From Hyphomonadaceae bacterium (GTDB taxonomy: Bacteria > Pseudomonadota > Alphaproteobacteria > Caulobacterales > Maricaulaceae): a stretch of 35,535 nucleotides of DNA. Where the stretch lies: assembly GCA_013001295.1 (NCBI GenBank), contig JABDMW010000011.1:1-35535 (forward strand). The letters are read 5' to 3'. The notes below the pieces were generated by a model. The model searched no databases, was not told the origin of the DNA, and was given only the letters and a program-made list of their open reading frames with translations. Below are positions 25,555-35,127 of this stretch, piece by piece. How positions within the stretch are numbered: position 1 is the first letter of the stretch; each line of letters opens with the position of its first letter. Position numbers and translations under genes: made by a program.

Positions 25555-25798
25555 TAAACATCGTAATTTCGTTCAATTAAGTTAGCTGAAAATGATAAGC
25601 TATTGAAAAACGACCACTATTTGCGAGATTCTGTATATTAGCTCAACAATCCATAGGAGCATATATTTCTCATAATATACATTATGCGTGTAATAAGTGT
25701 AGCGATGCAATGTGGCAGCAACTTACTCAATTCACTGCCCTCAGTATCAAGTGTTTTGCTCTGATACTTGCCGTTACGATGTTATATGGGATGTTTGG
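25555..25798. other. AT-rich spacer between convergent genes, with one inverted repeat
   Basis: This 244-base spacer is visibly richer in A+T than its surroundings. The PhnP-like gene enters from the left and Anbu from the right. It holds a perfect seven-base inverted repeat, AGTATCA at 25743-25749 and TGATACT at 25762-25768, with a 12-base loop. There is no T-run on either side to make it a clear terminator. I see no convincing gene or RNA. Confidence 0.4.
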
Positions 25799-26533
25799 TT
25801 AGTTTATCGGATATTGAGGCAAAGCTTCGAAAGCATGGTTGAGTGCCTCGCCCCATCCATTAGAAATTGCCATAAAATCGGGATCGTTTTCTTCAATTCT
25901 GATTTTTTTGCCCTCTTTTAGGCTATTGGCTTCATAAAGATGGATGTCCAATGGCATACCGACAGATAAATTTGCCTTCAGTGTTGAATCAAACGACACG
26001 CAAAGTAATCTAACGGCATCTGAGAAACTCATTTCAGGGTCGAAGGCACGGATAAGAATAGGACGCCCGTACTTGGTTTCTCCAATTTGAAAAAACGGCG
26101 TCTCGTCACTTGCCTCAACAAAATTGCCCTCGGGATAGATAAGGAACAGTCGCGGCTTCATGCCTTTAATTTGGCCACCCATTATCAGTGTTGCACCAAA
26201 TTTCGACTCCGCCTCAGAGCCTGTATCCGCGTGAGTATCGACTAATTCCTTGAGCGTATCGCCGATCAGACGCGCTGCCTGAAACAAGGTCGGGACTTTC
26301 ATTAGTGTTGGATTGCGATTTTTTGGGGCCTTTGATCGTTCATCCAACAAGCTTACGACCGCTTGTGTCGTTGCCAAATTCCCGGAAGTCATCAAAGTGA
26401 TGACTCGCTCGCCCGGCTTGCTCCAGGTAAACATTTTTTGGAATTTAGAAACGTTATCAACACCAGCATTTGTGCGGGTATCTGACATAAAAACGAGGCC
26501 ATTATTCAGGCGAAGTGCAGCACAATAGGTCAA
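25799..26533 (-). CDS. Anbu, proteasome-like N-terminal-threonine peptidase
   Basis: Anbu is a cytoplasmic homologue of the proteasome beta subunit and forms open-ring or helical assemblies. The longer ATG-started frame (from 26611) would bury the nucleophile. Starting at the TTG at 26533 gives Met-Thr-Tyr-Cys, the family's normal N-terminus, so Thr becomes residue 1 after Met removal. Counting from that Thr, Asp17 (MSDTR) and Lys32 (FQKMF) fall at the expected catalytic positions, and SDTRTNAGVDN is strongly characteristic. The resulting 244 residues match the family. The TTG is also favoured because it leaves a 31-base gap rather than a 47-base overlap with the transglutaminase gene. The ribosome site (GGAA) is weak. 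It is last of the four-gene Anbu locus. Confidence 0.93.
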   Translation of the reverse strand: MTYCAALRLNNGLVFMSDTRTNAGVDNVSKFQKMFTWSKPGERVITLMTSGNLATTQAVVSLLDERSKAPKNRNPTLMKVPTLFQAARLIGDTLKELVDTHADTGSEAESKFGATLIMGGQIKGMKPRLFLIYPEGNFVEASDETPFFQIGETKYGRPILIRAFDPEMSFSDAVRLLCVSFDSTLKANLSVGMPLDIHLYEANSLKEGKKIRIEENDPDFMAISNGWGEALNHAFEALPQYPIN

Positions 26534-26564
26534 TTTTTTTTGATTCCAAACTTGAGTTATAAGT

Positions 26565-27365
26565 CTATTGTTGCACTTGAATAGAAACAACCAAATTTTC
26601 TTGCTGGGCACCGATTATTACGCCTGTGCTTGGTGCGGCATCACGATAATCCAATCCCCTGGCGATTTGAACATAACGTTCATCAGGGCTGATCCCGTTC
26701 GAGACATCAAAACCAACCCACCCTAACCCGTCGACATAAGCCTCAGCCCAGGCATGGCTGGCTTCTTGATCGATACGCTCATTCATCATTAGATATCCGC
26801 TTATATAACGGGCCGGGAAACCCAGCTCTCGGGCAGCACTGACAAAAATATGCGTGTGATCCTGGCAGACGCCCTTCCCTGCCATTATGGCCTGTTCCGC
26901 TGTCGTAAAGGTATTGGTCTCGCCGGTTTGATAAGAAACCCGCGACAGGATTAGCGCGCTCAGCTGATGCAAAGCTTGCAGATTATCGGGCGACGTTGAA
27001 CCGATGTCTTTGACGAGCTCAGACACACCTATTTCATTTTTTGTAAGCGCGGTTTGATGCTTGTAAAACCACAGAGGCATAGGTTCATTATGCTGCCCGG
27101 CGACACCCGATGTCGGGTAGGTCTCGACTTCGCCTTCAAATGAAATCACCACGTCTTTTGCGTCGGGCTTCAGAAGAATGAGATCTACGTGGTTCTCGAA
27201 TTGATCCATGAATTGAACTTGCGGTTCGGCACCTTCCAATGACAATTCCCATGAGAGGATTTTTTGAGCTTTGTTTGCCAAAGGACGTAATCTGATTTGC
27301 TGCAAAGCGTAGCTGGCCGGCGTTTGATAATGATAGCTTGTGGTATGTTTTATCTTCAGGTGCAC
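26565..27365 (-). CDS. Transglutaminase-like cysteine protease of the Anbu locus
   Basis: This 266-residue protein has the bacterial transglutaminase N-terminal beta domain (starting MHLKIKHTTSYHY) and a papain-like core. The catalytic triad is Cys167 (GKGVCQDH), His204 (ASHAWAEAY) and Asp220 (WVGFDVSNG). Enzymes of this type usually act as proteases or amidases rather than crosslinking transglutaminases. There is no signal peptide, so it should be cytoplasmic. It lies two bases after the alpha-E gene and 31 bases before Anbu. This gene set is conserved with Anbu in many bacteria and has been proposed to make and cleave a peptide or peptide tag. The substrate is not known. Confidence 0.93.
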   Translation of the reverse strand: MHLKIKHTTSYHYQTPASYALQQIRLRPLANKAQKILSWELSLEGAEPQVQFMDQFENHVDLILLKPDAKDVVISFEGEVETYPTSGVAGQHNEPMPLWFYKHQTALTKNEIGVSELVKDIGSTSPDNLQALHQLSALILSRVSYQTGETNTFTTAEQAIMAGKGVCQDHTHIFVSAARELGFPARYISGYLMMNERIDQEASHAWAEAYVDGLGWVGFDVSNGISPDERYVQIARGLDYRDAAPSTGVIIGAQQENLVVSIQVQQ

Positions 27366-27367
27366 GG

Positions 27368-28318
27368 TTATGCCGTAAACCGGTAGTCGGTTTCGATTTG
27401 GGCAGACAGGCCGGCATTTCGGGCAATAAAATCTTGCAGGAATTCATGAAGACCGGAACCTATGATGGCCGAACCGGTTGATTTGGTTAAAAACTTCTGG
27501 TGCTTTTCAGCCAAATCATGCGCAGGAGTTCTGCGGCCATAGTCACTTTCCAATGCCGACAAGGTCGTATTTATTTCGTTATAACAGTACGCAATTGACC
27601 GGGGCAGCCTGACATCATGGAGAAGAAAGTCGACGATGGCGGCCGGATCGACCTCGCCGCCATAAAGCCAATGGAATGAACGTTCAGCAGAAGCGCAGCG
27701 CAAGATCATTTCCCATTGGACGCGATCGAGCGAAGATCCTACAGAGGCGCTTGATGGCAACAAGACGTAATATTTCGTATCCAGGATTCTGGCCGTATTG
27801 TCGGCACGTTCAATTAACGAACCCAGGGACACAAACCGAAAGATATCATTACGTAGCATAGTACCGTCTATAGACCCGCGCACCAATGCCGCCTGTTGCC
27901 GGATTTGTGATAGCAAATCCCGAAGCTCCGAGTTTTTGAGTTCGCCTTTAAACGCATCCTCCAATTGAAGGTAGGTAGCATTGATTGCTTCCCAGACTTC
28001 CCGTGTCAACGCGGTCCGGGTCATGCGGGCGTTTTCACGTGTTGCGCGCAGGGTATTTGCGACACTACCAAGATTGTCTTTGTCAGCGATTAAAAAATCA
28101 ACCACGGTTTCCGATCGAATTGCGTCATATTTCTCAAAATATGCGGTATTGCCGCCCGCCGTCGTTAAAACCGACTCCCATTCGCTAAGTTCTGAGCGCG
28201 CAGTCGTGAGCGACAGACGGTAGCCAGCGTCGACCAATCTCGCTGTATTTTCCATCCGTTCCAGATTTCGCATCATCCAGAACAATCCCGAGGCCGTGCG
28301 TCCTAACATTTTACTCAT
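27368..28318 (-). CDS. Alpha-E domain protein (DUF403)
   Basis: This 316-residue, mostly alpha-helical protein belongs to the alpha-E family found with circularly permuted ATP-grasp and transglutaminase genes. The start MLGRTASGLFWMMRNLERMENTARL is typical in composition of the conserved N-terminal helix; the family keeps an R.A..L.W..R..ER pattern there. A second conserved segment is FRFVSLGSLIERADNTARILD near the middle (seen as two parts). No catalytic residues are assigned for the family; a partner role for the ATP-grasp enzyme is inferred. Its start overlaps the ATP-grasp stop by eight bases and its stop is two bases before the transglutaminase ATG. Confidence 0.93.
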   Translation of the reverse strand: MSKMLGRTASGLFWMMRNLERMENTARLVDAGYRLSLTTARSELSEWESVLTTAGGNTAYFEKYDAIRSETVVDFLIADKDNLGSVANTLRATRENARMTRTALTREVWEAINATYLQLEDAFKGELKNSELRDLLSQIRQQAALVRGSIDGTMLRNDIFRFVSLGSLIERADNTARILDTKYYVLLPSSASVGSSLDRVQWEMILRCASAERSFHWLYGGEVDPAAIVDFLLHDVRLPRSIAYCYNEINTTLSALESDYGRRTPAHDLAEKHQKFLTKSTGSAIIGSGLHEFLQDFIARNAGLSAQIETDYRFTA

Positions 28319-29756
28319 CGCGCAACACCCATGTATCTTTTGTGCCGCCGCCTTGGCTGGAATTCACGACCAAAGACCCCTCCTCCATGGCGACCCGCGT
28401 AAGTCCGCCCGGGACCACTTCAATTGCCTTTGGAGACACCAGAACGAATGGCCGCAAATCAACATGACGTGGCGCGAGTCCGGCATCAGTCAGAATAGGA
28501 ACTGTTGACAATGACAGCGTAGGTTGCGCGATATAATTACTTGGTCTTGCTTTGAGTTTTTCTCTGAATTTTTCGATTTCTGCTTTGTTCGCAGCAGGAC
28601 CAACCAACATGCCATAACCACCTGAGCCATGAACCTCTTTGACGACCAATTCCGACAAATTATCCAATACATATTGCAGAGAGGACGCCTCGGAACACCG
28701 CCATGTTTCGACATTTTTCAGCAAGGGTTTTTGCCCCGTGTAAAACTCGATAATTTCCGGCATGTATGAATATAGGGCCTTATCGTCGGAAATCCCTGTC
28801 CCCGGCGCATTGGTTATGGTGATACCACCCGCTCGATACACATCCATAATTCCCGGAACCCCAAGCATCGACTCGGGATTAAAATTCAAAGGGTCAAGAT
28901 ATTCGTCGTCAACCCGGCGATATAGCACATCAATCGGCTCAAAACCGCAAGTCGTCCGCATGGCAATGCGCCCATCGACAACCCGGAGATCATGCCCTTC
29001 AACCAGCTCGACTCCCATTTGATCGGCCAAGAAAGCATGTTCAAAATATGCAGAATTATGAACACCAGGCGTCAGAACGGCGACAGTTGGTTTTCCGTTC
29101 GTCCGAACGGGTGCACATGCAGCGAGAGATCGCCTGAGGAGTTGCGGATAATCACTGACACGCTCAACACCGACACGGGAGAAAAGTTCGGGAAATATTT
29201 TCAGCATAGTTTCCCGGTTTTCCAACATGTAGGATACACCGGACGGCGTTCTGGCATTGTCTTCCAACACAAAAAATTCCCCAGGACCCGTGCGTACTAA
29301 ATCAGTCCCGACAATATGCGTATAAATCGAGCCCGGCGGATCAACGCCAACCATCTGTGGCAGGAAAGCTTCGTTATTCGAAATCAATTCAGTTGGTATT
29401 CGTCCGGCGCGCAAAATCTCTTGTCGGTGGTAAATATCGTGCAGGAAGGCATTCAGTGCCTTTACGCGCTGCTCTATGCCAAGCTTTAATTTATTCCACT
29501 CTTTGGCACTAATTATTCGCGGCACCATATCGAAGGGAATAAGGCGTTCATCCGCTTCGGTCTCGCCATAAACATTGAATGTTATGCCTGTTTGACGAAA
29601 AAAATTTTCCGCATCTTTGGCTTTTCGTTTGAGCCGACCAGCATCTACATTTGAGAACCACGTATTATATTCTGTGTATGGTGATTGAATATTCCCATCA
29701 AACCCATGCATCTCATCGAAAAAGCCATTTTTTTCAGCCATCCCACATAAGTGCAT
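28311..29756 (-). CDS. Circularly permuted ATP-grasp protein (type 2)
   Basis: This 481-residue protein is a circularly permuted ATP-grasp enzyme, expected to form an amide bond by acyl-phosphate chemistry on an unknown substrate. Recognisable stretches are LEDNARTPSGVSYMLENR in mid-protein, a DDEYLDPLNF segment, the ITNAPGTGISDDKALY stretch, and KEVHGSGGYGMLVGP near residue 380. It ends with a LRPFVLVSP segment and a GGGTKDTWV tail. It is first in the Anbu locus. The start is uncertain between ATG 29756 and ATG 29741; neither has a well-spaced ribosome site. The promoter should lie at 29757-29874, where a TATAGT stands about 25 bases before the first ATG without a good -35. Confidence 0.92.
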   Translation of the reverse strand: MHLCGMAEKNGFFDEMHGFDGNIQSPYTEYNTWFSNVDAGRLKRKAKDAENFFRQTGITFNVYGETEADERLIPFDMVPRIISAKEWNKLKLGIEQRVKALNAFLHDIYHRQEILRAGRIPTELISNNEAFLPQMVGVDPPGSIYTHIVGTDLVRTGPGEFFVLEDNARTPSGVSYMLENRETMLKIFPELFSRVGVERVSDYPQLLRRSLAACAPVRTNGKPTVAVLTPGVHNSAYFEHAFLADQMGVELVEGHDLRVVDGRIAMRTTCGFEPIDVLYRRVDDEYLDPLNFNPESMLGVPGIMDVYRAGGITITNAPGTGISDDKALYSYMPEIIEFYTGQKPLLKNVETWRCSEASSLQYVLDNLSELVVKEVHGSGGYGMLVGPAANKAEIEKFREKLKARPSNYIAQPTLSLSTVPILTDAGLAPRHVDLRPFVLVSPKAIEVVPGGLTRVAMEEGSLVVNSSQGGGTKDTWVLRDE

Positions 29757-29874
29757 AGTAGGGCTTTGACCGCAAGACTATACCCTAAAAGACACGAGGT
29801 TTATCGGATGTGCACATATTGAGTGCAATCTTACTCCGCATTTCACGACGTATACGTTTGCGCCCAACCTAAAC

Positions 29875-31500
29875 CTAGGAGTAAAAGTTTTCATATTTTG
29901 CCCGTAGTGGTTTCTTGTCGATCTTTCCCGTCGCCGTCAGCGGCATTTCTTCAATAAAGATGACATCGTCGGGCACCTGCCATTTCGCGTGTTCACTGGC
30001 CACCAGATCCAGAATGCTTTGCTTGCTTGGGTCACAGCCTTCCTGCTTCACAGCGACCAAAAGCGGCCGCTCTTCCCATTTTTCGTGTTTGACACCAATA
30101 CACGCCGCGATATTCAGTTCCGGGTGCCCTACCGCTGTGTTTTCAATATCGACTGAGGAAATCCATTCGCCGCCCGATTTGATGACATCTTTGGCCCTAT
30201 CTGTGATCTGCATAATCCCGTATTGATCAATATTGGCGACATCGCCGGTGTCAAACCAGCCATCATCGTCAAGGGCACTTTCCTCCATTTTATAGTAACG
30301 TTCGACGATAAACGGGCCTTTGACCAACAGGCGTCCGAACGCGACACCATCACGCGGTAATTCGTTTCCATCATCGTCGACAATTTTCATATCTACATAA
30401 AAGGCAGGTCGTCCTTGTTTACACCGAACGGCCATACGCTCCTCATAGCTTAATTCATCCCAGAATGGCAGTGGCCGATTGATCGTGCCGAGCGGGCTCA
30501 TTTCCGTCATACCCCAGGCCTGTATCACTTGCACGCCATAGTCTTTGTCAAAACGTTCGATCATAGAACGCGGCACGGCTGAGCCACCGATAAAGGTTTC
30601 TCGTAAATGCGGGATTTTTAGGTCATTGGCGTCGAGATAATCAAGAAGCCCGGTCCATACAGTGGGCACCGCGCCTGACACTGTACATTTTTCCTCTGTC
30701 ATCAGTTTATAGACACTGGCGCCGTCCATATGCGGCCCGGTCATAACCAGTTTGCCACCAATCATTGGAACACCAAAAGATAGGCCCCAGGAATTGGCGT
30801 GGAACATCGGCACGATCATCAGAAATGAGTCACAGGCCGTCATGTTGAATATATCGGCGCCACCGGACACCATGGCGTGGATCATGTTGGAGCGGTGGGA
30901 ATACAGAACGCCTTTCGGATTTCCTGTTGTCCCGGATGTGTAGCACAGTGACGAAGCCGCATTTTCGTCAAGTGTCGGCCAATCGTAAGTGCTAGGTTCG
31001 TCTTTGATCATCTCTTCATAACAATGTACCGGGATTTTAAATCCAGACGTGTCGGGCATGTTGTCTTTGCTGGTCAGGACAATGATGCCTTCAACTGTTT
31101 TAAGTCGGTCAATCACATTTGCGATCACGGGCAGGAATGTCGTGTCGACGACCAGAAAACGATTTTCGGCGTGATTGACAATATAATCCAATTGATCCGG
31201 GAAAAGACGGGGGTTGAGCGTGTGGCAAATAGAGCCCTTCCCTGCAATGGCGTACCAGCACTCCAAATGACGCCAGCTGTTCCAAGCCATGGTCCCGATC
31301 CGGTCACCTGATTTTAAACCGAGTTTATCGAGCGCGTTAGCGAGCTTCTTAACGCGGTCATACAAGTCTGCGTAATTGATACGGTGAATGCCGCCTTCGA
31401 CTTTGTTGGTTACGACTTCGACATGACCATGCCAACGCGCCGCATGTTTGATAATGCTGACGAGATTAAACCCGTGTTCTTGCATATTTCCAGGTATCAT
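29875..31500 (-). CDS. Acyl-CoA synthetase, AlkK-like medium-chain fatty acid CoA ligase
   Basis: This is a 541-residue ANL-superfamily ligase that activates a fatty acid with ATP and CoA. The P-loop YTSGTTGNPKG is at 187-197, the AWGMTEMSP motif lies in mid-protein, and GWFDTGDVANID with DRAKDVIKSGGEWIS follows. The catalytic lysine is Lys526 (TATGKIDKKPLR). The N-terminal FNLVSIIKHAARWHG and overall length resemble AlkK and other medium-chain ligases. No signal peptide is seen, so it should act in the cytoplasm. AGGAG stands six bases before the ATG at 31500, supporting that start over the Met at residue 6. It lies nine bases after the alkyl sulfatase gene and is last in the cluster. Confidence 0.94.
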   Translation of the reverse strand: MIPGNMQEHGFNLVSIIKHAARWHGHVEVVTNKVEGGIHRINYADLYDRVKKLANALDKLGLKSGDRIGTMAWNSWRHLECWYAIAGKGSICHTLNPRLFPDQLDYIVNHAENRFLVVDTTFLPVIANVIDRLKTVEGIIVLTSKDNMPDTSGFKIPVHCYEEMIKDEPSTYDWPTLDENAASSLCYTSGTTGNPKGVLYSHRSNMIHAMVSGGADIFNMTACDSFLMIVPMFHANSWGLSFGVPMIGGKLVMTGPHMDGASVYKLMTEEKCTVSGAVPTVWTGLLDYLDANDLKIPHLRETFIGGSAVPRSMIERFDKDYGVQVIQAWGMTEMSPLGTINRPLPFWDELSYEERMAVRCKQGRPAFYVDMKIVDDDGNELPRDGVAFGRLLVKGPFIVERYYKMEESALDDDGWFDTGDVANIDQYGIMQITDRAKDVIKSGGEWISSVDIENTAVGHPELNIAACIGVKHEKWEERPLLVAVKQEGCDPSKQSILDLVASEHAKWQVPDDVIFIEEMPLTATGKIDKKPLRAKYENFYS

Positions 31501-31509
31501 AAGGCTCTC

Positions 31510-33498
31510 CTAAGGTCGTACAATTTCAAACCAGAACGGCGGCTCTTCAATCAAGGCGAAGAATGAACGCAAGGCAAGCGGATTACCATCTATTTCCAAG
31601 TCTCCGGATTTGCGTAAATCGCCAATACTGGCAGTTTTCATGTTAATCTTGTCCAATGCATCGCGAGTCAGTTTCAATGTGGCCTTTGCATCAGGATCCG
31701 TCATGCCCATACGGTGGTGCAAGGTGCCATTGCTCAAGATCAAAGTCGCGCTTTCGTCTGTATCGGTAACGACAAAATTAATGCTCATGTCCTTGCCTAT
31801 GGCTTTCTCACTGTTGAGTCGCACGGCAAGCAAGTCAAAATACATATTGAGTGGAATAGCGCGAACCATATCCGGACCGGATGTGTCCGCCCGGGGTAAG
31901 TCGAGGACCCCTTCCCTGAGTTCCTTGGCACCCGTCATGTAGAAGTTTCGCCACGAACCAGATTCCGTCATATATCCGAGTTGGGTATAGGTGTCGGCCA
32001 GAAGATTTGCTGCCTGTTGATTGTTCGCCTCCGCGAATATGACATGGTTCAGCGCTGTGGCTGCAAAGCGGAATTCGCCCTTGTCGAAATCAGTCTTTGC
32101 TTTCTCGATCACCGCATCAGCACCGCCCATATATTCAACATATTTAATTGATTCATCGACCACATTGAGGGGGTTTAAATTGGCCGGATTGCCGTCGAAA
32201 TATCCGAAATAAAGTTGATATTGCGATTTCGAATTGTGGCTGACTGTGCCGTAATAATCCCTGTTGGCAAAGTTTTTCGCGAGCGCATCCGGCAAATTCA
32301 TTTGATCCGGTATTTCGTGCATTGTGACGCCTTGGTTCGCGAGAAACAGCGTCCGGTCATGGATATAGCGGTACAGATCGCGCTGATCTTCCCAGAGATC
32401 AATCACGGCTTCGCTCCCCCAGACCGGCCAATGATGCGACCCGAAACTCACGTCGGTGATATCACCGTAAGTATAGACGGCCTCATCGATGTACTGGCTC
32501 CAAATCCGGCCATCACGGACTTTCGCCCCGCGCGGTGTCAACATATTGTGCAGCGTATGATTGATAATTTCCGCCTGGCAGAATGCTTTATACTTTGGAA
32601 GATAAAACATGAATTCCGAGGGGGCCTCAGCACCAAGCGCCATGATAAACTGCATTTCGACGCCGTCGACGGTCACCGATTGCCCGGTTTCCCTGACATC
32701 GATCGTTGGTTCCATCAGCCCTAGAATACCGGTGGATATGGTTTGACCCAATCCGACACCGACCTGACTGTCCGCACGTTTTGGCAAAAGGCTACCAAAC
32801 ATATAGGACGCGCGCCGGCTCATCGCGTTCCCGGCCAGAATGTTTTCACTAACCGATTCCAAAACAAAACCTTCTGGGGCGATAATTTCCACCCCCTGCT
32901 CGACGTTGTATTCGTTGATGAGTCCCCGAACGCCCCCGAAATGATCCGCATGTGAATGGGTGAAGACCACTGCTTTAATCGGTAGCACGCCGAGTTCCTG
33001 ATCGATAAGTTTTTTAGCGGCCGCAGCTGTTTCGCGGCTAATTAGCGGATCAACGACAATCCAGCCTGTATCCCCCTTGATGAAGGTCACATTTGAAAGG
33101 TCGTAGCCCCTCACCTGATAAATACCGTCGACGACCTCATATAGGCCATGCTTGGCATTGAGCTGGCTTTGACGTTTCAAACTGGGATTAATCGTGTCAG
33201 TGCTCTGATCGAGAAAATCATAGGCGCCGAAATCATAAACCGGGGTTCCGTCCGTCGCCTTGATGACCGTGTCGTCCAACGTTCCGATAAATCCGCGATC
33301 AGCCAATTCGAAATCAGTGGTATCTGAAAAATCCAGAAACTTTTCGACAGCGCGATTGTTGCGTTTAACCGCATCTGAAACGTATTGAGTAGGTATGGAG
33401 GTCTTGGCTTCGACATCGGTTTTGGGTGTTTCGCCCGCCTGGCATCCAAACAGCAACGCTGAAGCGATCATTGCGGTTGCGAGTTTTTTAATCGTCAT
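31510..33498 (-). CDS. Alkyl sulfatase, MBL-fold (SdsA1/BDS1 type), lipoprotein
   Basis: This enzyme should hydrolyse primary alkyl sulfates such as dodecyl sulfate to the alcohol and sulfate. The 662 residues match SdsA1-type enzymes. A lipoprotein signal ends at Cys19 (LFGC), so it acts outside the cytoplasm. The zinc motif is H181-S-H183-A-D185-H186 (THSHADHFGG). Further landmarks are QAEIINHTLHN, the VSFGSHHWPVWG stretch, an all-helical dimerisation region (about 400-530), and a C-terminal SCP2-like domain (about 550-660) thought to hold the alkyl chain. A GAGAGA stretch lies before the ATG. It sits 24 bases after the alcohol dehydrogenase gene and nine before the CoA ligase gene. Confidence 0.95.
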   Translation of the reverse strand: MTIKKLATAMIASALLFGCQAGETPKTDVEAKTSIPTQYVSDAVKRNNRAVEKFLDFSDTTDFELADRGFIGTLDDTVIKATDGTPVYDFGAYDFLDQSTDTINPSLKRQSQLNAKHGLYEVVDGIYQVRGYDLSNVTFIKGDTGWIVVDPLISRETAAAAKKLIDQELGVLPIKAVVFTHSHADHFGGVRGLINEYNVEQGVEIIAPEGFVLESVSENILAGNAMSRRASYMFGSLLPKRADSQVGVGLGQTISTGILGLMEPTIDVRETGQSVTVDGVEMQFIMALGAEAPSEFMFYLPKYKAFCQAEIINHTLHNMLTPRGAKVRDGRIWSQYIDEAVYTYGDITDVSFGSHHWPVWGSEAVIDLWEDQRDLYRYIHDRTLFLANQGVTMHEIPDQMNLPDALAKNFANRDYYGTVSHNSKSQYQLYFGYFDGNPANLNPLNVVDESIKYVEYMGGADAVIEKAKTDFDKGEFRFAATALNHVIFAEANNQQAANLLADTYTQLGYMTESGSWRNFYMTGAKELREGVLDLPRADTSGPDMVRAIPLNMYFDLLAVRLNSEKAIGKDMSINFVVTDTDESATLILSNGTLHHRMGMTDPDAKATLKLTRDALDKINMKTASIGDLRKSGDLEIDGNPLALRSFFALIEEPPFWFEIVRP

Positions 33499-33522
33499 CA
33501 GATATCTCTCATCGCCTTCGTT

Positions 33523-35127
33523 TTATACAGCAGCTATATGATCTTCTTTTATCATATCCGCCCCTTTTTCGGCAATCATGATCGTCGGGGCATTGGTATT
33601 GCCGGAGTTCACATTGGGCATGATCGAGGCATCTATGACGCGCAAGCCATCAATACCGTGAACACGCAATCTGTCATCCACGACCGCCATGTCATCATGC
33701 CCCATTTTACAAGTGCCTACGGGGTGATACTGGGTGTCGGCGCGGGCACGAATGTCTGCCTTGAGCTCTTCGGTATCGGTCGTTCCCGCTTTATAAAACG
33801 GTTTACCGCGTACCGCATCAAAAGCGGGTGCTTCCAGGATTTGCGTCATAATCTTGGCCCCCTTCACAAGCGTGTCCATATCCCGCTCGTCTTTCAGGAA
33901 TGCCGGGTCAATCGCGGGTGGGGCTGCGGGGTCAGCTGATTTGAGCCATAAACTGCCGCGGCTTTTGGGGCGCAACACGCAGACGTGACAGCTATAGCCG
34001 TGTCCCCAATGCAATTTACGTCCGTGATCATCAACCACGGCCCGTACCATTACGAGCGAGACATCCGGTGATGGCTCCGACCGGTCAGTGTATAGAAACC
34101 CGCCGCTTTCCGCGAGATTGGAGGAAAACATGCCCTTGCGTGTGCGGAAATACTTAAAAATTTCACCGAGTGTTCGAAACGACCCCATGACGGAAAAACC
34201 GAGATTATCCTTCACCTTGGCATCATACGAAATCACATAATCAATATGATCTTGAAGGTTTTCACCAACCCCCTGCAAATCATGCAATTGCTGGATTTCG
34301 TGGTTCTCTAGTTTCTCTTTCGGACCAATACCCGAAAGGAGTAAAAGTTGCGGTGAACCAAATGCGCCACCCGAGAGGATAACTTCGCGATTGGCTAAAA
34401 TAGTTCGGGATTTGCCTTTGACCTTGCACTGAACTCCGGTAGCGCGGCCATTTTCTACCAATACTTTCTCGGCTAAGGCATGTGTGATGACAGTCAGGTT
34501 GGGTCGGTCCATATGGTCATCCAGGAAGGCCCGCGCCGTGTTCCAGCGTTCGCCGTCCTTGTGGGTGACCTCATACATGCCAATCCCTTCTTGCTCCGCA
34601 CCATTAAAGTCATCGTTCATGGGAATTTGGTTTTGCCGCCCGGCTTCAAAAAAAACCTCACTGATCGAACCCGGACTGCGCACAGGCTGAACATGCAAGG
34701 GACCGCCCTGCCCGTGATACTCATCAGCACCCGCTGAGCGATTTTCACTTTTCTTGAAATACGGCAATACGTCTTTATAGGACCAGCCCTTATTGCCGAG
34801 CTTTGCCCATTCATCATAGTCGGCTTTATGGCCCCGGATATAAATCATGGCATTGATACTGGAAGAGCCTCCGAGGACTTTGCCCCGGGGTTGATAGCCT
34901 CGGCGCCCATTGAGGCCCTCTTGCGGCTCGGTTTCGAAACGCCAATTCCGCTTTCCAAGAACCATATTCCAAAGCGTTGCGCCCGGCGTAAGAACACTCC
35001 AGTGCTTATGGGTGCCGCCTGCCTCCAAAAGGCAAACCGACACATTGGGATCTTCGCTGAGTCGACCGGCTAATACACAGCCAGCTGATCCTGCGCCAAC
35101 AATGACAAAATCATATTTCTCAGTCAT
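33523..35127 (-). CDS. GMC-family FAD alcohol dehydrogenase, AlkJ/BetA-like
   Basis: This 534-residue flavoprotein oxidises an alcohol to an aldehyde and passes electrons to the respiratory chain. The FAD-binding motif GAGSAG is at 11-16, with Glu35 ending the second strand. The GMC signatures are GGSSSINAMIYIRGH near residue 85 and SGGAFGSPQLLLLSGIG in mid-protein. The catalytic His468 is in YHPVGTCKMG, with an Asn-rich pair near 510 (SGNTNAP). AlkJ and choline dehydrogenase are the closest types recognisable by eye; the neighbours favour a long-chain alcohol. Its ATG directly follows the aldehyde dehydrogenase stop (TAAATG), so the two are tightly coupled. Confidence 0.94.
   Translation of the reverse strand: MTEKYDFVIVGAGSAGCVLAGRLSEDPNVSVCLLEAGGTHKHWSVLTPGATLWNMVLGKRNWRFETEPQEGLNGRRGYQPRGKVLGGSSSINAMIYIRGHKADYDEWAKLGNKGWSYKDVLPYFKKSENRSAGADEYHGQGGPLHVQPVRSPGSISEVFFEAGRQNQIPMNDDFNGAEQEGIGMYEVTHKDGERWNTARAFLDDHMDRPNLTVITHALAEKVLVENGRATGVQCKVKGKSRTILANREVILSGGAFGSPQLLLLSGIGPKEKLENHEIQQLHDLQGVGENLQDHIDYVISYDAKVKDNLGFSVMGSFRTLGEIFKYFRTRKGMFSSNLAESGGFLYTDRSEPSPDVSLVMVRAVVDDHGRKLHWGHGYSCHVCVLRPKSRGSLWLKSADPAAPPAIDPAFLKDERDMDTLVKGAKIMTQILEAPAFDAVRGKPFYKAGTTDTEELKADIRARADTQYHPVGTCKMGHDDMAVVDDRLRVHGIDGLRVIDASIMPNVNSGNTNAPTIMIAEKGADMIKEDHIAAV

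Noticed and set aside
25712-25921. Small plus-strand frame running into Anbu
   Set aside because: Much of it is antisense to Anbu and it has no ribosome site; the rest is AT-rich spacer.
26534-26611. ATG-initiated extension of Anbu by 26 residues
   Set aside because: It would block the N-terminal Thr, overlaps the transglutaminase gene by 47 bases, and the extension does not look like part of the family.
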